Notes under the pieces: generated by a model
Database searches by the model: none
Told to the model about the DNA's origin: nothing
What the model saw: only the letters and a program-made list of their open reading frames with translations
Translations under genes and position numbers: made by a program
In this document: positions 27,001 to 39,900 of the stretch, one piece after another
Numbering within the stretch: position 1 is the stretch's first letter
Layout of the letters: each line of letters begins with the position of its first letter
Source of the DNA: Azolla caroliniana
Lineage: Eukaryota; Polypodiophyta
Direction: 5' to 3'
Assembly: GCA_043228905.1 (NCBI GenBank)
Contig: JBHGNT010000006.1
Location: 4,712,001 to 4,776,000, forward strand
Length of the DNA: 64,000 nucleotides

Positions 27001-28040
27001 ACTACAACGATGTGGTAAAGTAAAAATGCTTGTATGGGTTAAAAGGTTGCACACACATATATATGATAGCATGTATTCATGCATCAACACCACAACTTGC
27101 CAAAATGTCATTAGAGATGGCATGCATTTCATCAAGCAAAATTTCACATTCATGCAAATCTAAGGGGTTTGCCCTTTCTCAAGGTAGAGAGCATTTTCAG
27201 ATCCTAAGTTTCACATATCTAAGTTTTCTCAGTGGAAAAATCACATCCATTATCTTTTGATTTAAAGGAGGTAGTGGAATTTGGTAAATGAAAAGATATC
27301 TACCAATATGTATTACGAGAATAGACCAATTGACAATATTAGTAATTCACCTACATTACAAACAACATCCATTGATTAGCATTAGACTATGTACGCTCGA
27401 TAAACTTATATATGGAAGAACTTGGACGACACAATCAAATTGATGACAACATTGTACAAGATCAGGAATGTGATATGCTTCTTTGTGAGAAAATCCCCCC
27501 CAATTGTTTATAATGGATGCACATAAAGGTGAATAGGCCTACACTATTGGAACCGTAGGGCAAGTATTCCAAGCATAGTTGAAGCAAAATTGTGTGACAA
27601 AAAATAGATGAAAAGACTCGCATTTGAGAGAAGTTCAATGGAGGAGCTTACAATGCGGCGAGTATCACCAAAAGTGCCCCTTTCAAATGGAATCTTCTCT
27701 CCCAATAAATAATAGAACAAATGTAGTGTTTGAACATGTAAGAAAGTGGCTAGTGTTATCATTTGTGAAGATTGAGGAGATTAACATCCTAGCATCAAAA
27801 TCAAATTGCACAGAGGAATATCAAACATCCTCAATGCAATATCTTGGACATCCTCATGAAGGATGAGGCATCACATAATCATTAATGGTGCTTGATCTAG
27901 GAATGTCATTCCTTATGCCACTAGGCAAGCCTCAATGAGTGGTACATCCTATGAATATTGTCGCATGAAAAGCACCAAATTTTGGATCCAATTTTGTTGA
28001 GATGTGTTTTCCTTATGTACGAACCCAAATAGTGATCCAA
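21015..28040. other. Gene-free stretch between COX6b and the Copia remnants
   Basis: The first few hundred bases would be the COX6b 3'UTR and flank. Beyond that, no frame with a recognisable domain was found on either strand. At about 24960-25140, purine-rich phrases built on CTAGAAGTGAT, TCTAGAAAGTAG and TCTAGAATGTATCTAAAG repeat, as in the U3 region of some Copia LTRs. I could not define LTR ends or a primer-binding site. Confidence 0.35.
22690..22811. repeat. Tandem duplication, ~63 bp
   Basis: Two adjacent copies share TTTTTCTTCTAATGTG and AATGATTCTTTGAGAAC. They differ by about ten substitutions and small indels. Confidence 0.7.
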
Positions 28041-28216
28041 CACAATGGTGCGGTATATTTAAGGAGAAGATACATGCTTAACCAATAAAAGAGACGGGAA
28101 TATAAAGTTTCTCCATATTAGCCTATCACACAATGGTGTGGTATATTGTAAGGAGAAGATGCACACTTAACCAATAAAAGAGACGGGAATATAAAGTTTT
28201 TCCATATTAGCCTATC
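28041..28216. repeat. Tandem duplication, 88-bp period
   Basis: Two copies, starting at 28041 and 28129, share TAAGGAGAAGAT, then CTTAACCAATAAAAGAGACG and GGAATATAAAGTTT. They differ at only about eight positions, so the duplication is fairly young compared with the decayed Copia sequence next to it. Confidence 0.85.
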
Positions 28217-28479
28217 CAAGGATTCCAACATTCTGCTTCATGCACGAGAGTAGGTGGATATATTAAAGGCGTGGAGAATCATGAATCAACAAAGACGAGG
28301 CAAAAGAAACATGAGAATGAATCTTATTGAAGTTTTAGTATGGATGGGCATGTTAGCATGTATAGGTTCGCTAGTGGCTGATATCAACATATTCTAGCAT
28401 GAACAAGGGTATGAAGACAATTCTCAAGAATCATACTTGGAAGGAGTATCCTTATTGAATGATGAGAGGGGCTTGATCA

Positions 28480-31100
28480 TGTGAGTCAATATAAAGGCTA
28501 ACCTTGATCCCCAACAACCCCAATCCAAAGTACAAAGGATGGTTTAATGCCAAGGGATTCAAGCAGCAAAAGGGAGTAAACTTTAATGGAATATTATCTC
28601 TAGTTGTGGAAATGGTGATATTATGGTTGCTACTTTTGCAATCATGGTAAATGAGGATTGTTGGAATGGAAGCATGGCTTATCAACAAGGGATTCAAGCA
28701 ATGGTAGGGAGTAACTTTTGATGCTATATTCTCTCTAGTTTTTAAAATCGCAATGTTGTAAATTGTAATTGGTACTTTTTTAGTTGAGGTGAATTAGGAT
28801 CGTTGTTGTTTGGAAGGGGTGGAGAGGACGTAACTGCAACATAGCAAAAGGGAATAAAGAGACAATATGCAAATATGATATTAATTAGCCTTTTTATAAA
28901 CTTTGGACATGTTTATACAAGTGATGATGACACAAGAAGACTAGAGCAACATATCCATTACAAAGTATCGGAGCAATACTATTCTAAATAAATGTAACTA
29001 AGGAATCACAACTACATACCCAACTATGCCAAGTGGCTCAATTGGATGGATAACATTACCATGTTCATGGGACAACCTCTTTGAAGCACGACATGCCCCA
29101 ACTCCCTTGTACGTTATTGTGTGCATTGTCCATTAGGTTGTATAATCATGTCATCATACCTTTATCCATATCTATACACCTACATTGATCTCACTATTGC
29201 TCTTAACTCCTCTACTACTTCTTTGCACTCTTCTCCAAAGAGATTTTTATTGTCTCATTCTTCACCCACCCTATTATCCATTGAAAGTGTTGTCGTCAAT
29301 GATGGCAACCTTCCATTGGTAGTGGCATCCCAATGGAAATGATAGCTTCATTGGTTTCAGCTCCATAACAATGATAGTTCAATGACAACTCTGTTATGAG
29401 CATGTACATACTTTATCCCGTGGTAGTTCTCTCTTTTTACACTCTCGGTTGACCCTCACACTTTTATTCTTGTGTGTAAAATACTATAGTCTACGATACA
29501 AACTACTGCAGAAAAATTTATGGTCATGCCCATAACAAGCTCCATGCACATTATTAAATGGTGCCATGGTTCAATTGTGATGACATAATTGGTTCATTTG
29601 TGATGACTTATCCATGATGGTATTATGGGAACATCTCTTAGTGGGAGAGCCTTTCTTATCTATATCTCTCAAGAGAAGATAGTTATAAAGTTTTAATGAA
29701 GAGAGAACAAATTTAATATCACACCATAAGGTGGGAGAGAGCATAATAATCAACTTATGATCCATTATATGAGTTTGATTATGAAATTGATCCAAACTTG
29801 AGGTATATATCTCCCAATTTAGTCATTCGATCTTGAAGGCATTGACATCGTGATCTATGTCATTGTAGTTCAACATGTTGTGGACATTAGTGTTGAAGGG
29901 GAGTCATGTCATGGGTAGCTCCGACTCCCAAATGGATCAATGTACTGAATGGATGGAAATGAACAAAGAGACACACGCCATATGCTATTTCTATTAAAAT
30001 TTAATTGATCCCTTTATCTATAAAGAATAAGGTTTTCTATATGCCTCCCACATTTGGTTGTTTGTACAAGTCATGATGACATGAAAAGATGAGAGTAATG
30101 CACTCTTTATAGAAGTCCTCCAGTGATACATTTATTGCAAAGTCTCAGAGCATTACTATTCTAAAGCTATGTGGTAGATAGATTCCTAAATCTCTCTGTA
30201 AATAACGAATCTTCTTGTCCACACCCAACCCCATCACGTGCTTCATTATCCATATAATAAATTGTCAATTTAAAAATAAAAAATAAAAAATCCTCCATTG
30301 GTATTAAAATGAAAGTGGCCAGAGGCCATGTACAAAATAGGCTAATATCACTTCGAATATTGTAAAGCCATGCCGAATGACTCTAGCCAGTCTTTCTAGG
30401 TAAGATAAGTAAGAAAAAAACCCCTCAGCAATCTTTATAGCCAAAGAAATTACAATGATCCCATACCATTATCCAAATAAGATAAATTGTCAATTTCCGT
30501 CTTGATATTCTATTTCTTAGCAATTGAACTCTCGCAATCTGTTCATACATACTTGATTCAAGGCTCTATCTAAGAAAATTGATGTGAAAAAAAATCTTTC
30601 TCCATTGTGATATTCGGAAGTAGGTCTACATGGAGTAGTTGCTAGATTTGTACAACTATGTAAAGAAAGGTTGATATGTAGGCTAACGAAAATCCTCTGT
30701 GGCTTGAAGCGAGCACCTTGTCAATTGTACCAAAAGTTTGACTCTTTCATCAGGTAAAAGAAGATTCAACCATAACGAGGAGGATATGTGCCTACATATG
30801 AAATGGTGGTGTTCTAATGACAACTTCATCTTTCTCATATTGTGTTGAGATTATATATATATTATTTCTAAAATTTCGAAAGACTTGTTGACTCTAAAGC
30901 TAAAGATGAGCCAAAGTTTGAAATGAAGGATTTCGAAGTAGTGAAACATATTATGGACTCGCATATCAACATTAGATAAGAAGATTTAGAGGTTTCATCT
31001 ATATCAAGGTGAATACATCTCCAAAGTGTGTGAGCAATTTCATATCAAGGGAGCAAGAAGGATTGCCCAAAAGCCAAACTTGATCACGGACAAACGAGAG
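28480..31100 (+). mobile_element. Decayed Ty1/Copia retrotransposon, reverse transcriptase pieces
   Basis: At about 28530-28620 the plus strand reads AKGFKQQKGVNFNGILSLVV, matching the Copia RT phrase AKGFTQ..G.DF.E.FSPVV. A second, more mutated version (NKGFKQW*GVTFDAIFSLV) follows at about 28685-28745. At 30670-30760 the strand reads CRLTKILCGLKRAPCQLYQK then FDSFI, matching LKKSLYGLKQAPRQWYKKFD. At about 30915-30980 it reads KFEMKDFEVVKHIMDSHINI, matching FEMKDLGEAKHILGM.I. The pieces are in the family's order but separated by about 1.9 kb and full of stops, so the element is dead and probably interrupted. I found no LTR pair. Confidence 0.75.
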
Positions 31101-31639
31101 TTGATCCATCATTTGCAATCACCCTAATTTCTTTATGCAAACAAAACCTAAACAAATTATTTTCCGTAGGTGTAAAGATAAACCTACCATCATCTTGTAC
31201 ATAAAAAATCATACACTCTTGTTCCCCAATATAGTCGTTAACTCAAATTAAAACTATTGAGAATCAAGCTTAACATAACACAACATGTGAACACACCTTT
31301 TGAGAATCTATGATTACTCAAAGGTCAAGAGTCACACCACTACTCTCTACACATTAACTATGTGTCATAGACACATATTCTATGACACATAACTAATGAG
31401 TTACATATTCCCCATGACTATGAGTCTTCACATTCCCCAAGAGAGAGAGTGGTTATTGTAAGTTAATGAAGAGAGAGGGTGACTCTATATAAAGCACCCT
31501 CCGCATACTTCATACTAAGTCGGTTGTGACTCCTTGGAATGCTACATTTTTCATTTATCATATTCTCCTTGTTAATATACATCTCCTTCTTCTTGAGTAC
31601 TTCATTTTGTCTCTTATCCATCTTGTGTTTCTCTCCTCT

Positions 31640-32679
31640 CCTCTTGGAGTGGGATCCACTAGAGGTATGGTGGCAGAAACCGGGAACGAACAAACTGGAG
31701 GGCTTTTTTGATTATAGTACTAAGCTCGGAAGGCAAATCATTGGCTCCAAATCAGTGGGCGTTGCTCAGACTCGCAATAGCTGGAGGGATAAAGGCAAAT
31801 AAGATGACTTGTTGAAGTCATTTTGGAGGAGACTTTGGGCATCAGATATGCTAGAAAAAATAAAGGTGTGGTTTTGTCTTCTTAGTCATAAGGTGTTACC
31901 CGTAGGGGAGTGGATGAGGTCTTGTGGTGGGGATGCTGGTTGTACGTTATGTGGTCACTCTTTGGAATCGATACCTCACTGTTTTTGGAACTGTGCAAAG
32001 GCAATCAACATTTGGGGTCGAAGTCTCAAGATAATGGCAGTATGTGGTGTGAATAGGAGAGTTGTGTGGGGGTCCTTACAGGGTTTGAAAATAACTAAGG
32101 AAGGTTGAGCGGAACATCTAAATCCACATGGTCATGGTTTTATAGTGTAGGGCTGCAGTGTATTCAAATGTGTTGGAGTGGAACCTGGTACTAACTCTGG
32201 TTTTTTTGAGGAGATATGGATGTTGGTGGCATGCTTCTCAGTCTGGCACATTTGGACCAAACGATGTATGTTTGTTTTTCAACAATGAAAACTCCCAAGC
32301 GGTGAGGTGTTGCTAAACACTTGGTTCGAGCTGGTATCTTGGTTGCGCGGACAATACAACTCGATTGAAGGGAACTCGGATGAAGCAGAAAGGGCTCGGT
32401 CGAAGTTTTTGCTAAAATGGGGTCGTTCTCCTATGATGGTAAATTAAGTGTTAGGGCCTAAATGGAACTACCAAGCACCGAGATGGCTGTTTCCACCATT
32501 GGCTTCCATGAGTGGACATGAGTTGTAAATATGTGGTCACCATGTACAAAGTGTTAGCGGGATACTTTTGTTGTAAATAGTAGGGTGGGGATTATGTTGT
32601 TTTGATTATGGCTGATCTTTGATGTACTTCTTTTGCTAACTAATGGGAAGTAGTGTTTTTTTGGATAAAAAAAAAACAC
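31640..32679 (+). mobile_element. 5'-truncated LINE: zf-RVT domain, C-terminal tail, 3'UTR and poly-A
   Basis: A 99-codon open stretch at 31809-32108 reads as a reverse transcriptase zinc-binding (zf-RVT) domain: FWRRLWASDMLEKIKVWFCL, then CTLCG, HCFWNCAKAINIWG. After a stop, other frames continue the ORF2 tail (SVWHIWTKRCMFVF at about 32240-32290; FLLKWGRSPMM near 32410). Past 32450 there is a 3'UTR ending TTTTTTTGGAT followed by A10 at 32669-32678, then a short CA repeat. The 5' portion with the RT core is missing, as is usual for truncated LINE insertions. Confidence 0.8.
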
Positions 32680-33019
32680 ACACACACACATCTCTTCCGC
32701 CACACAAGAATCACCGTTGATTCTTTACATGGTCATCCAAAGGAGTAAATAAACCCATCCACTTCTATGTAGCAGATCCAATTTGCATTTGAATATTAGA
32801 AAGGGTATTTTGTATTACATAATACATTATCTTCCTACCCCTTATATTACTAATCAGTAACATTTGTTGATCCATGCACCTATACATTGTGTTGGGCAAA
32901 AATGTTGTTCATGCACCTATAGATTGTGTTGGGCCACGATCTAATTTTGCCCATGCACATCTAGTACGCCTTCCCAACATCTACCCTCTCTGGTCAGTCA
33001 ACCATGAATTCCAAATGAG

Positions 33020-34475
33020 GGGTTTTCTACAAAATTAAAATTCTCTTAACTAAATCAAGATAAACATCTTTCCATGCATTAAGAACAGATCGAGCAAATA
33101 TGTCTTCCCCGTTTGTGGCAATAACCAACTTGTTATGTTCCATAAAAGCCCAGCTAAAACTAGGCCTCCAATCCCCACTAGTTTTGGGACAAAACTTTTG
33201 CAATTCATAAAACAACAATTGTTTCCAAGGTTATGATCCTGGCAACAATTCCCGAATCACCAATTTTGCAATCAAAGCTTTGGATTGTTGTAATGGATCT
33301 ATAATCCCTAATCCAATGGCTTAACAATCATGGACCAAGAGACCTTTGCCCTGGCATGGCTTCCATCATTACCAGACCACAAATAATTATGGATCAATCT
33401 TTGTAACTGTCCCATACATGATTTGGAAAAACTTCAACATGACATAATATACCAGAGGCGAGACAACAAAACTCGATTAACTACTATCACTCTACTCGCA
33501 AATGGTAGTTTAGCTTTACTCCAAAGTGTTAGATCCGGATCCTCAAAAGGTGAATTCTTTTTGGAGGATTTGGATTTGGAAAGGAGACCAATATCTAGAT
33601 TAACTTGGGATCATGTAGAATTGTATTGGATGGTGCGGGTGCAAGATCGCATAAATATATGTGTCTTTCTTTCAGTATTCTGTGAAGATTAGTAGAAAAA
33701 ATATTAGGTGCTAAATCATGGAAAGAACCAATTGCAAATGTATTTTGGAGACGAAATGAACTTTCTCCACAACATCTCAAACAATTTTGGAAATGGCTAT
33801 GGGGTATAAAAATGAGTAGGAAAATTATTTGTGTCTGATTGTTGTTGATTCATAAAGCTATACTAGTTAATGGGTGGTGAAAAGGAAACGTAGACAAGAT
33901 GTGCCCTTTTGACACGCATTTAATAGAGACTGCTAAACATTGTTTGTGGAGTTGTGGTTTTGCTATGGACATATGGAAACAAATCATAAAATTATTAACT
34001 CCAATATATCCTAGAGCAGTGTATACATGGGATGCGGTATTATGGGTGGTGGTACGTGATAAACCTATGGTATATGAACAAGAGGAGGTTACAGATGCTA
34101 TTGTGATGAGATATGGTTTGATGGGAAAAGTTTTGATCCCTCTGAATCCACAAATACAAACTAATAAACCTCAAATATGGCAATTGGTCAGTAGTATTAC
34201 TATTTGGTATATTTGGAAGGCTTGATGTTTGAAGGTATTTCAAATTGTGACTGAAAGACCTGCCCAAATAATTTCAAGAAATTGGATAGAGATTGTGCAT
34301 AATCTCATAGGGTTGTTGGATAATATAAAAGGTAAGACGCACCAATCGGAGCTTAAACATTTGGAGTTTCATGCCATCTGGGACATAAGTATATTTTATG
34401 GACGACTTTCTGATAAATTGGAGTGGTTTTATTTAGCACCAAAGTATTTATGTAAGTTGATGGTTAGAATTTAGA
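33020..34475. mobile_element. LINE copy with its 5' part inverted relative to its 3' part
   Basis: The minus strand, read from about 33560 down to 33020, encodes the LINE segment after the RT core: LTLWSKAKLPFASRVIVVNR, LLSRLWYIM, NYLWSGNDGSHARAKVSW, GIIDPLQQSKALIAKL and PWKQLLFYEL, with some stops. The plus strand from about 33600 to 34470 encodes the next part of the same ORF: KEPIANVFWRRNELSP, QFWKWLWGIKMSRKI, ETAKHCLWSCGFAMDIWKQI (zf-RVT) and SSITIWYIWKA. The two halves meet head to head near 33560. No poly-A is clear at the right end. Confidence 0.75.
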
Positions 34476-34508
34476 AAAATACAAGGGATTTGTGGTATAT
34501 CTTGTATG

Positions 34509-35543
34509 CATAGTTCGTAATATTCGTGTACGTCCAATTTGGTGGACGTATGCGAACGTTTGCATGCGTTCGCGTATGATACACACTATTCGTTTTGGAC
34601 CTTTTTTTCCTTTTTTGGTTTTTTTCCCTTGATATATATGCGCGTAGCGAACTGATGAAGTCTGAGAAGGACGAAACGAACAAGGTGCACGACTTCCACC
34701 CGCGACTCTCCTCCGCCTATCTCTACAGTTGGACCAACCATGTCTCCTTCTTCATCACCTTCATCTTCCGCTCCATCTCCCATTCTAGAAACTCATCATT
34801 ATCCCATGATGGTGGAGCAACAACCATGGCTCTTTCTAACTACCCCGAAACTAAACCCCCCATGTTCTTCTACCCAATCATCATCCCATCTTTGTGCCTA
34901 AGAATCTTTGTGATCGCTCGACTTATGAGTTACCCCAATCTAGAGGTCCCTTTTGATGATGATGGATGACTATATCCTTCTATGACATTTGCTAGGGTTT
35001 ATTAGACACCGTTTCTTCCTGATTTTCTCCTTTCATTTTCTTAATACTAATTCAAATTCTTATAATCGTGGTGAGGTACAAATTTTGGGCATATGGAGTA
35101 TAATTCTACTTAACTTTCATAGTCACAAGGTAAGGAAACCAACAAGTGGCACATGATCGTATCAAGGTGCCCTTTTCTCAAAAGTTAGTTGGTTAATTAT
35201 ATATTTCAAAAATGATACAAGTAAAGTTAATGGTTCACTAATGACAGAGCAAGGTTAGTGACTTATTGATGACCCAATTAAGACAAACGACACATTAACT
35301 GTCGATGATGAAAAAAACTTTAGTTACACAATAATCATAAATGTAAGAGATAAATGTAACACTAGTCAAATACTAATCACACAATAATCATAAGGGTTAT
35401 GGCAAAAGAAATAATAAATATTAACATAATTATAAATATAGAAGAATGAGTTTCAATCATACTTGGAGCCATTTCACGTATGAGTATGATACGAATATTC
35501 ACGTACAAGTATGACACGAATGGGACGTATGGCTCAAACTATG
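34509..35543. mobile_element. Non-autonomous hAT-type transposon, 1,035 bp, with 8-bp target duplication
   Basis: The left end CATAGTTCGTAATATTCGTG matches the left end of the 257-bp element at 13104 at all but two of 20 positions. The right end, read inward, is CATAGTTTGAGCCATACGTC, again close to that element's right end. A perfect direct repeat CTTGTATG flanks it at 34501-34508 and 35544-35551. A subterminal hairpin (ACGTCCA with TGGACGT) follows the left end. An internal GC-richer patch at about 34640-34960 differs from the AT-rich rest and contains short open frames rich in Ser and Pro. It might be captured host DNA or the first exon of a lost transposase. No hAT transposase domain was found. 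Confidence 0.85.
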
Positions 35544-35551
35544 CTTGTATG

Positions 35552-36380
35552 TATAACCTTATGACATTTTCTAATACTAATGTAGTATATTTTTTGGGAA
35601 AAAAAGTGAGAGTTGTTTTTTTTTACTCGTATGCTATCAAAAGCTTGGTGTATACCATAGTGTGCATGTCTTAGTTTGATTTGCATTGTTTATACTTTCG
35701 GGCAAAATTTGCTCATTAAACCTTCAAGGTTCTAACACAACATTGATGCATCAATCCTGAGTGAGGGTTGAGAGAGCTTGAGCAAGGAGGTGTTAGGTGG
35801 GCTTTCGACAATGTGAACAGAAGGGACATGGGACATCCACTCCTTATGTGATGGAGAGCTACATCGTGCAATCAAGAAATGGAAGGGACACACGGCATAT
35901 CCATTTCGCTGCGGAGGAGAGAGAGCTCAGACTCGGGGTTTGTTAAACACCAGGCGGGCTTTTTGGGAAGCTAGTAATAACAGATGGGGTACCTCTTGCA
36001 TCAACGGAGAGCTTCATCAGCAGAGTGGGGTAGCAACATCGAGGCGGGGTTTCAAACCAGACACGAGTGCGATGGAGATATAAAAGACATATTGGCTGCC
36101 TCTGCACGCACTTGTGATTTGCTTGGTCGAGACACACACGCCCAAAGGACCAGGCGGACACGGAAGAAGACGGGAAAGTGCACAAGTCGTGGGTGACACT
36201 TTGGCTCCCTCCCAATGTCACTCAGCCAACAATCTCATGCTCTCCTTCTCTTTTCTTCAAATTTTATTTTTTGATGGACCAATCGCACCATTTCCCGCCA
36301 CAACCAAGCTGGGTTGCAGGAAAAAGCAGAAAGCCGAATGCAAAAAAGCAAAAAGCAGAAAAAGCAAAAATTTACACTAA
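35552..36380. other. Intergenic stretch upstream of EXO1
   Basis: No recognisable gene was found. The 35940-36240 part is GC-richer than its surroundings and holds overlapping short frames on both strands, none with a known motif. It probably includes the EXO1 promoter, but I could not identify a definite TATA box or transcription start. Confidence 0.4.
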
Positions 36381-36913
36381 CTACATACTGCTATCTATCT
36401 GCCTTGCCCACACGCCTCTGTCTCATCACTATCACCACACTCCCACAAAACCATTCGAGATCTTCTCTGTGTAGGAAAAAAGCTACGAAGTGCCAGCAGA
36501 CGACCAAGTTTGATACATCCACCGACACTCTGATCCATTCTATATGTAAGTACGCTTTCTTATCAATGCCGTGCGCTTTCTTATCAATGCCTTTTGGATA
36601 CTGATCACTGAAGAAAGAAGAGCAGCAAGAAGAAGCAAATGAAGCTGTTCGTTCTTTTGATGCTTCTTGCAATGAAAAAAATGCTATTGGAAACAGAGAG
36701 AGGAGCAGAGTGAGAAAAGAATGTGCGAAATAAGAAGTGAGGGAGAGAGAAAGCTTTGAAGTCTTATCCATCCTGGATTTTGCTGTTTCAGTGTCTTGAT
36801 TGATGATGACCTTTTCTCGCATATATGCATTTCATTTATTCCTTTTTATTTTGTTTGTAACACGCCTTCTGATTAGAATGCAGTGGAACATATCATCATA
36901 CTAGCCAGATTGT
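36381..36913 (+). other. Probable EXO1 5'UTR with one intron (36546-36893)
   Basis: A strong donor (TATAT|GTAAGTA) at 36546 and an acceptor (AGAATGCAG) ending at 36893 would remove 348 nt and leave a 20-nt leader before the ATG at 36914. The upstream leader would lie within about 36380-36545. Just inside the intron, GCGCTTTCTTATCAATGCC is a near copy of the preceding ACGCTTTCTTATCAATGCC. Confidence 0.4.
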
Positions 36914-39900
36914 ATGGGGATCCAAGGTCTTTTGAAGGTATTGAAACCTTATACACAACCAGTTCACATCAGCAAATACTCAGGAACACGGGTAAGTCTT
37001 CGGATTAAGCTCCTTTCTATAGGTGCATGTGAAAATTTGTATATAAGCGAGATTATATGGGGATTCAAAGTCTTTTGAAGGTATTGAAACGTTATAGGTT
37101 ATTCAAGAAATATTCAGGAAATATTCAAGAACACGGATAAGCCTTCCTTATCAACGTTATGGGTTATTGGGATTAAGCTCCCTTATCATATATATTTCAA
37201 GATGTTGTAGACATTTTACTATGTGTGAACAAGTTACAAGAGGCCATTTTCCCTTATGTTTCCTTCCCAATGTGAACAAGTTACAAGAGGCCATTTCTAT
37301 CGCACCTACACAACCTCATAACATTAGGGCCTATAACCCCACAATGTGGAAAACAGTATAGGAAACATATATGCATTCTTGTGTGTATATTTCCCTTTTC
37401 CTCTAGATTTGTTCTTCCCTAAACTATTTTATTTTCTTCCTGTTTTTTTTCGCTAGATTGGCATTGACGCATATTGTTGGCTACATAAAGGAGGTAAAGA
37501 ATATGGCTACAAGTGATTCTGTTGTCTGTTCTCTTGTTTGTTCCATCCACTGAACCATATTTCAGGAAAAGTCAAATCACATTTACTGTGCTTGGTTCAG
37601 CATATGCTTGTAGCTTTGATCTATGTGAACATGGTCAAACTTCTTCATCAATGAAACCTTGTATTAACTACTGCATGCATCGGATCAATCTACTTCGCTT
37701 CCATAACATCATCCCTGTGGTGGTCTTTGATGGGGGAAGACTGCCTTCCAAAGGAGCGACTGAAACTGAACGCCAGAGGTAAAACCTGTGATGATGATGT
37801 TGGAATATATCTATCTATCTATCTATCTATCTACCTATATATATGTATATGTATGTATGTATAGATCCATATATCAATCTGATATAATTTAGGCTTTAAG
37901 AAATCAAAATTTCAACATCTTTTGTTTTCCGTGTTTGTGTTTGGACAATTAGAGATGCAAAGTTTAGCGTGTGGGATAACATGGGGAGCTAAAAAAGGTC
38001 CTAAATAGAACCCCCCCAAAATAAAAATAATGGATAGTGAAAAACGAAAGGGGCTCATTGGGAAGATTTCCAAGTTATGTGTATAGAGGTGTGGTGCATG
38101 GGTTTGAACCCCGTGATCCTTGCACAACAAACAAAAGCAAAGTAGAAACAATGAATGAATTGAGGAAGGAAGTCAATTCATTGTTTAGTGGTATTCATAG
38201 ATACAATCCTATAGATTGACGTCACTATGTTAGCATTGCCATTTTCATGGATGCCTCTTTCAAATGGCAATGTTACTGTTTTCAACCGTTGGGTTGTGGA
38301 AAGTGAATTCGTAAAACCAGTTTTTGGAGAAAAGGTTAAAATCATTACTGTAAATATATTAATGTCAAAATGCCTGTACTTTTATTTACTACCCATTGCT
38401 TTGAAGTTGAACTGACTGCCATAAGGTTATGGAAAATGAACTGGTAAAACCATTTGTGGGAGAGAAGAGTGCAATGCTAGTGTAGTGATCGCAAAGTCAA
38501 ACTATGAATACTTTGGTGTTCGATACCAATCACCATTTGGTTGATAGTTGAAGGTACAGCCTTTAATCATAGAAGCATAAAGCTTATGCTGTTACACCAC
38601 CACATATACAATTTAAAGGCAACGTATGACATTGTGCTTTAGTATGTAACATCCGTTTCATTTGAGAGGCTATGTCTCTTTTGCATTCCAGGCGACGAGA
38701 TCAGAATCTTGAGCTAGCCCGATGCAAATTATCTCAGGGCGATGTTAATGGTGCTGTAGAGCTTTTTCAGGTATCAATTTTATTCTATGTTAAAGAGTGT
38801 CTGTATTATGTAGCAACATCTGGTGCCATGCCATAAATTTAGTGACATCTCAAGGGGTCTTTTTACCAAGCACGGATATTTTAGCATTGCCGTTTTAAAG
38901 AACTGGTGGTTTGTTTTGAGAAGCCTCATTCGAAAAAGTATTGTGAAGCCTATATATTTCAGGATAAAATATAGATGTTCTTACACAACAGATTTGCCAA
39001 CAATAGCCGACTTAAAAAAATATTGATACCAATGAAGAGTGTAAGCACTCTTGCTTATTATACTGAGAAGCCAGGTAGTTGAAACGTTATTATGAAGACC
39101 ATATTTCAAGATGAAAAAATAGTTGTGGTACATATATGTATTTATGGGGACGGCTTGGTATTTACAACTCTAGTCAATCTATGTGTGTGTGTGTTTAAAA
39201 ACTATTGCTACCCCCACCTCTCTTATGGATTTCCAAAGGTTAAATTATTATTACTTTATTATCAAGAGGCAATGCATAACACTGCTATGCATAACACTGC
39301 TAATGGAGTCTTTGTTACAATAATTATGCACACTGCTAATTGTACGTTTATTGTTATTGTACTGCCATCTTAATCCCACCACATGATATGATGAAATTAA
39401 CAATCGGAAACGGTTCCGTTCGGTTTGAGAGGGTCAAAACTGAACCGTTTAAAAAATTTGAAACCTAAAATGAACCACGAAACTGTTGAATTGAACTGTT
39501 AAATTTTTTTTCAAACTGTTAAACTGTTAAAACCGTGGTTTCATGGTTCGGTTTTAGTTTCAAGTTTGGTGAAAATTCAAATTTTAAGTTTTTAAAATTT
39601 TAAAATTTAAAATATTTCATTATTTTAAAATTTTAAAGATTTTCCTAAAATGTGAGAACAAAGCCTCAAAATGAAAACATTGTTATAAAACAATTTTGTT
39701 TTTTTAAATAAAATAAAATAAAAAACTGTTAAATCACGGTTTCTAACTGTTGAAACCGACCGAAGCCAATCCGAACCGTTGTAAAAAAACCTGAACCTGA
39801 ACCGAACTGTTATAAAACAAACTTTTTTTTTTAAAATTTAAAAAAAATAAAATACTGCTAAACAGCGGTTTCTAACTGTTGAAATCGAACCGAAACCAAT

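Noticed and set aside
35943-36221. Overlapping frames in a GC-richer patch before EXO1
   Set aside because: Neither strand gives a known domain, and both strands are open, which points to composition and not coding.
36391-36822. Minus-strand frame of 143 codons over the EXO1 leader
   Set aside because: No motif was recognised, and it lies opposite the probable EXO1 5'UTR and its intron.
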